Shown one piece after another: positions 61,269 through 64,000 of a stretch of 64,000 nt of DNA. The notes beneath the pieces were generated by a model. The model saw only the letters and a program-made list of their open reading frames with translations, was not told the DNA's origin and ran no database searches. The DNA is from Clostridia bacterium. Lineage in GTDB: Bacteria; Bacillota; Clostridia; Oscillospirales; Acutalibacteraceae. The DNA lies in assembly GCA_017937865.1 (NCBI GenBank), contig JAGBCU010000045.1:18614-82613 (forward strand), given 5' to 3'. The stretch's first letter is position 1. Each line of letters begins with the position of its first letter. Position numbers and translations under genes: made by a program.

Positions 61269-63674
61269 ATGAAGTACGATTTTTCCGCCGTTGAAAGCAA
61301 ATGGCAGAAAATTTGGGAAGATGAAGGCATTTTCCACGCACAGGATAATTCAGATAAGCCCAAATTCTACGGTCTTGTTGAATTTCCTTATCCCAGCGGT
61401 GCAGGTATGCACGTAGGTCATATTAAAGCATATTCAGGTCTTGAGGTTATTTCTCGTAAGAGAAGAATGCAGGGCTACAACGTGCTTTTCCCCATTGGCT
61501 TTGATGCATACGGTCTTCCTACTGAAAACTATGCTATTAAAACAGGTATTCATCCCCGTAAGGTTACTGATATGAATATCGAAAAATTCTCTTCACAGCT
61601 TAAAAAGGTTGGCTTCTCTTTCGATTGGACAAGAGTTGTTGACACTACTGAAGAGAGTTATTATAAATGGACTCAGTGGATTTTCCTTAAGATGTTCGAA
61701 AAGGGTCTCGTTTTCAGAGATAAGACTCTTGTTAACTACTGCCCCTCCTGTAAGGTTGTTCTTTCAAATGAGGACTCTCAGGGCGGTAAATGTGACATCT
61801 GCCACAGTGACATTGTTCAGAAATCAAAGGACGTTTGGTATCTTCGTATTACTGAATACGCTGATAAGCTTCTTCAGGGTCTTGATGACGTTGATTATCT
61901 TCCTAACATCAAGCTTCAGCAGGTTAACTGGATTGGTAAATCAACAGGTGCTTTCGTTAACTTTACCCTTGACGGTACTGACGAAACAATGAAGATTTAT
62001 ACTACCCGTCCTGATACTCTTTTCGGTGTAACCTTTATGGTTATGGCTCCCGAGCATCCTCTTATTGATAAGTATGCTGATAAAATCGGCAATATGGACG
62101 CTATTGAAGCTTACCGTGCAGAGTGTGCAAAGAAAACAGAGTTTGAAAGAACTCAGCTTGTAAAAGAAAAAACAGGTGTCAGAATTGACGGTCTTGAAGC
62201 TATTAACCCTGTTAACGGCAAAAAGATTCCGATTTACATATCCGACTACGTTATGATGGGCTACGGTACGGGTGCTATTATGGCTGTGCCTGCTCATGAC
62301 CAGCGTGACTACGAATTTGCAAAGAAATTCGGTATTGATATTATTGAAGTCATCAAGGGCGGAGATATTTCAGTAGAGGCTTACACCGGCGACGGTGAAA
62401 TGGTAAACTCTGACTTCCTTAACGGTACTGAGAAAAAGGTTGACTCTATTGCTAAAATGCTCGATTACCTCAGCGAAAAAGGTATTGGCGAAAAGGGTGT
62501 TCAGTACAAAATGAAGGACTGGGCATTTAACCGTCAGAGATATTGGGGCGAGCCTATTCCGATTGTTCACTGTGAAAAATGCGGTATCGTTCCCGTACCT
62601 TATGAAGAGCTTCCCTTAAGACTTCCTGAGGTTGACAACTTCCAACCCGGCTCCGACGGTGAAAGCCCTCTTGCTAAAATTGACAGCTACGTAAATTGCA
62701 GCTGTCCCAAGTGCGGTGCCCCTGCAAAGAGAGAAACTGATACAATGCCTCAGTGGGCAGGCTCATCATGGTATTTCTTAAGATATATCGACCCCCACAA
62801 CGACAGTGCATTTGCAGATAAAGAAAAGCTTAAATATTGGGGACCTATCGACTGGTATAACGGCGGTATGGAGCACGTTACACGTCACCTTATTTACTCT
62901 CGTTTCTGGCACAAATTCCTTTATGATTTAGGTGAAGTACCCTTCGCAGAGCCGTATGCAAAGAGAACTGCCCAGGGTCTTATTCTCGGTCCTGACGGTG
63001 AAAAGATGAGTAAATCAAAGGGCAACGTTGTTGACCCCAATGAAGTTGTTGACTCTCTCGGTGCCGACGTTCTTCGTACATACGTACTCTTTATGGGTGA
63101 CTACGAAAAGGCAGCTCCCTGGAGCGAAAGCAGTGTTAAGGGTTGTAAGAGATTCGTTGACAGAACATGGAATCTTCTTGAAATTGTTAAAGATGGTGAG
63201 GGCTACTCAAAAGAGCTTGAAACCTCTTTCCACAAAACAATCAAAAAAGTTTCAGAAGACATTGAAAATATGAAGTTTAACACCGCTATTGCGGCTCTTA
63301 TGACTCTTCTTAACGAGATTTACGAGGTTGGCTCAGTTACAAAAGACGAGGTTAAAACCTTTGTTAAGCTTCTTGACCCCTTTGCACCTCACGTTGCTGA
63401 AGAGGTTTGGGAAAAAATCGGTGGCGAAGGACTTCTTGCGGTAGCTCAGTGGCCTGCATACGATGAGGCAAAAACAGTTGATGCTACTATTGAAGTGCCT
63501 GTTCAGATTTGCGGTAAGCTTCGTGCAACAATTTCAATTGCAAAGGATTCAACTGCTGAAGAAGCTATTGCAGCCGCAAAGGCAGACGATAAGGTTAAAG
63601 AATTTATTGACGGAAAGCAGATTATAAAAGAAATCTACGTACCGGGTAAAATTATTAACATCGTCGCAAAATAA
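61269..63674 (+). CDS. leuS: Leucyl-tRNA synthetase
   Basis: About 801 residues. PYPSGAGMHVGHIKAY holds the HIGH motif (HVGH) and GEKMSKSKGNVV holds KMSKS; the zinc-knuckle cysteines are in CPSCKVVLSNEDSQGGKCDIC, the CP1 editing domain follows (TTRPDTLFGVTFMVMAPEHP), and MPQWAGSSWYFLRYIDP is in the catalytic core. ATG 61269 is preferred over GTG 61260 (AAAGGTG 6-8 bases upstream). A TGCAG-TTTTT-CTGCA hairpin lies in the leader, with no T-box seen in the 77-base gap. Confidence 0.96.
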   Translation: MKYDFSAVESKWQKIWEDEGIFHAQDNSDKPKFYGLVEFPYPSGAGMHVGHIKAYSGLEVISRKRRMQGYNVLFPIGFDAYGLPTENYAIKTGIHPRKVTDMNIEKFSSQLKKVGFSFDWTRVVDTTEESYYKWTQWIFLKMFEKGLVFRDKTLVNYCPSCKVVLSNEDSQGGKCDICHSDIVQKSKDVWYLRITEYADKLLQGLDDVDYLPNIKLQQVNWIGKSTGAFVNFTLDGTDETMKIYTTRPDTLFGVTFMVMAPEHPLIDKYADKIGNMDAIEAYRAECAKKTEFERTQLVKEKTGVRIDGLEAINPVNGKKIPIYISDYVMMGYGTGAIMAVPAHDQRDYEFAKKFGIDIIEVIKGGDISVEAYTGDGEMVNSDFLNGTEKKVDSIAKMLDYLSEKGIGEKGVQYKMKDWAFNRQRYWGEPIPIVHCEKCGIVPVPYEELPLRLPEVDNFQPGSDGESPLAKIDSYVNCSCPKCGAPAKRETDTMPQWAGSSWYFLRYIDPHNDSAFADKEKLKYWGPIDWYNGGMEHVTRHLIYSRFWHKFLYDLGEVPFAEPYAKRTAQGLILGPDGEKMSKSKGNVVDPNEVVDSLGADVLRTYVLFMGDYEKAAPWSESSVKGCKRFVDRTWNLLEIVKDGEGYSKELETSFHKTIKKVSEDIENMKFNTAIAALMTLLNEIYEVGSVTKDEVKTFVKLLDPFAPHVAEEVWEKIGGEGLLAVAQWPAYDEAKTVDATIEVPVQICGKLRATISIAKDSTAEEAIAAAKADDKVKEFIDGKQIIKEIYVPGKIINIVAK

Positions 63675-63763
63675 AATTGACTGTCATTTTGTGCATTAAT
63701 AAAGTAACAATTGGCAAAATGTAGATGCCAGCTCCCAAATGCCAGATGCTTTGCAAAATGGCA

Positions 63764-63801
63764 AATTGGAAATGGCAAGTGGCAAATTAAGGGTCTGCGA
63801 C
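63764..63801 (+). repeat. Dispersed repeat, second copy of the 49862 element's left arm
   Basis: AATTGGAAATGGCAAGTGGC, then AAATTAA and GGTCTGCGAC, nearly identical to 49862-49906. The stretch 63675-64000 holds no convincing gene: after this repeat come GC-richer bases with several short inverted stretches (GAAGCGAATAGCGAGC, CCGCCGCCGGTGGCGG) and weak ORFs only. It may be the edge of a longer repeat cut by the window end. Confidence 0.6.
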
Positions 63802-64000
63802 GCAATTATATAAGCTTCGCGGGGAGCAATTACCCTACCAATAGAATAAATTTTAAAAGGCGGTGTACCTCTCTTCGAAGAGGGCAAGGAACACGACCGC
63901 CGCCGGTGGCGGAAACAGGGAGTGTGAGTTGGCGTAGCGGTCAAAATTGTGCGAAGCGAATAGCGAGCAAACAATTTTGGGTACCGCAAGAGGGCAGGGA

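Noticed and set aside
63696..63989. 97-residue - strand open frame at the right edge
   Set aside because: It crosses the dispersed repeat, has no binding site and no recognisable domain.

Overview
The window is a low-GC, Gram-positive-type chromosome segment, most likely from an uncultured gut-associated clostridium (Clostridia; Oscillospirales or a relative). Support: purine-rich AGGAGG-type ribosome binding sites before most genes, a T-box leader, sigma-A type promoters, the nadD-yqeK-rsfS order, and several glycan-degrading genes. Species cannot be read from the sequence. No rRNA, tRNA, CRISPR array, transposase or phage gene was seen.

Region 1 (1-21.7 kb, + strand) is a surface-polysaccharide locus. 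It has the end of an ABC exporter, an initiating sugar-phosphate transferase, a TviB/TviC-type pair that should make UDP-GalNAcA, eleven glycosyltransferases, a Wzy/WaaL-like membrane protein, a hexapeptide acetyltransferase, a Wzm/Wzt ABC exporter whose ATPase has a C-terminal glycan-binding extension, and a nucleotidyltransferase-fold protein. One gene (17.2-17.6 kb) looks broken. Having both a Wzy-like protein and Wzm/Wzt is unusual. Facing it on the - strand (21.7-24.0 kb) are UDP-glucose dehydrogenase and a uronate epimerase, which would supply UDP-GlcA and UDP-GalA.

Region 2 (24.3-29.6 kb) is a small sugar-use locus: MFS transporter, GH106-like glycosidase, DUF1349 protein and, convergent, an N-acetylneuraminate lyase-like aldolase. 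A methyltransferase and the tail of a dead MATE transporter follow.

Region 3 (30.7-43.5 kb) is a two-component system driving an ABC module: one MacB-type ATPase, three tandem ~930-residue FtsX-like permeases and a signal-peptide/Ig-like anchored protein. The same tandem 10-bp-spaced motif lies before both the regulator gene and the ATPase gene. Between the kinase stop codon and its terminator sits the most interesting object in the window: a 115-residue four-helix-bundle (S23/IVP/Avd-family) gene behind an array of four GCGATAT and four ATATCGC heptamers separated by small perfect hairpins, with a 94-bp copy of the left half repeated after the gene. It looks like an undescribed mobile or RNA-processing element.

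Region 4 (43.6-49.8 kb) holds a GH18-like lipoprotein, a phenylalanine-specifier T-box before phenylacetate-CoA ligase plus an ACT protein, a TIM-barrel isomerase, an M28-type peptidase with membrane segments, and a PAP2 phosphatase. Region 5 (50-54.9 kb, - strand) holds two U32 (tRNA/rRNA hydroxylation type) proteins and a flavin oxidoreductase. Region 6 (55.1-58.2 kb) is the GlpA-like / NAD(P)-FAD oxidoreductase / DUF1667 trio. Region 7 (58.2-63.7 kb) holds a GH29 fucosidase, nadD, yqeK, rsfS and leuS. Related short dispersed repeats lie near 42.3, 49.9 and 63.8 kb.
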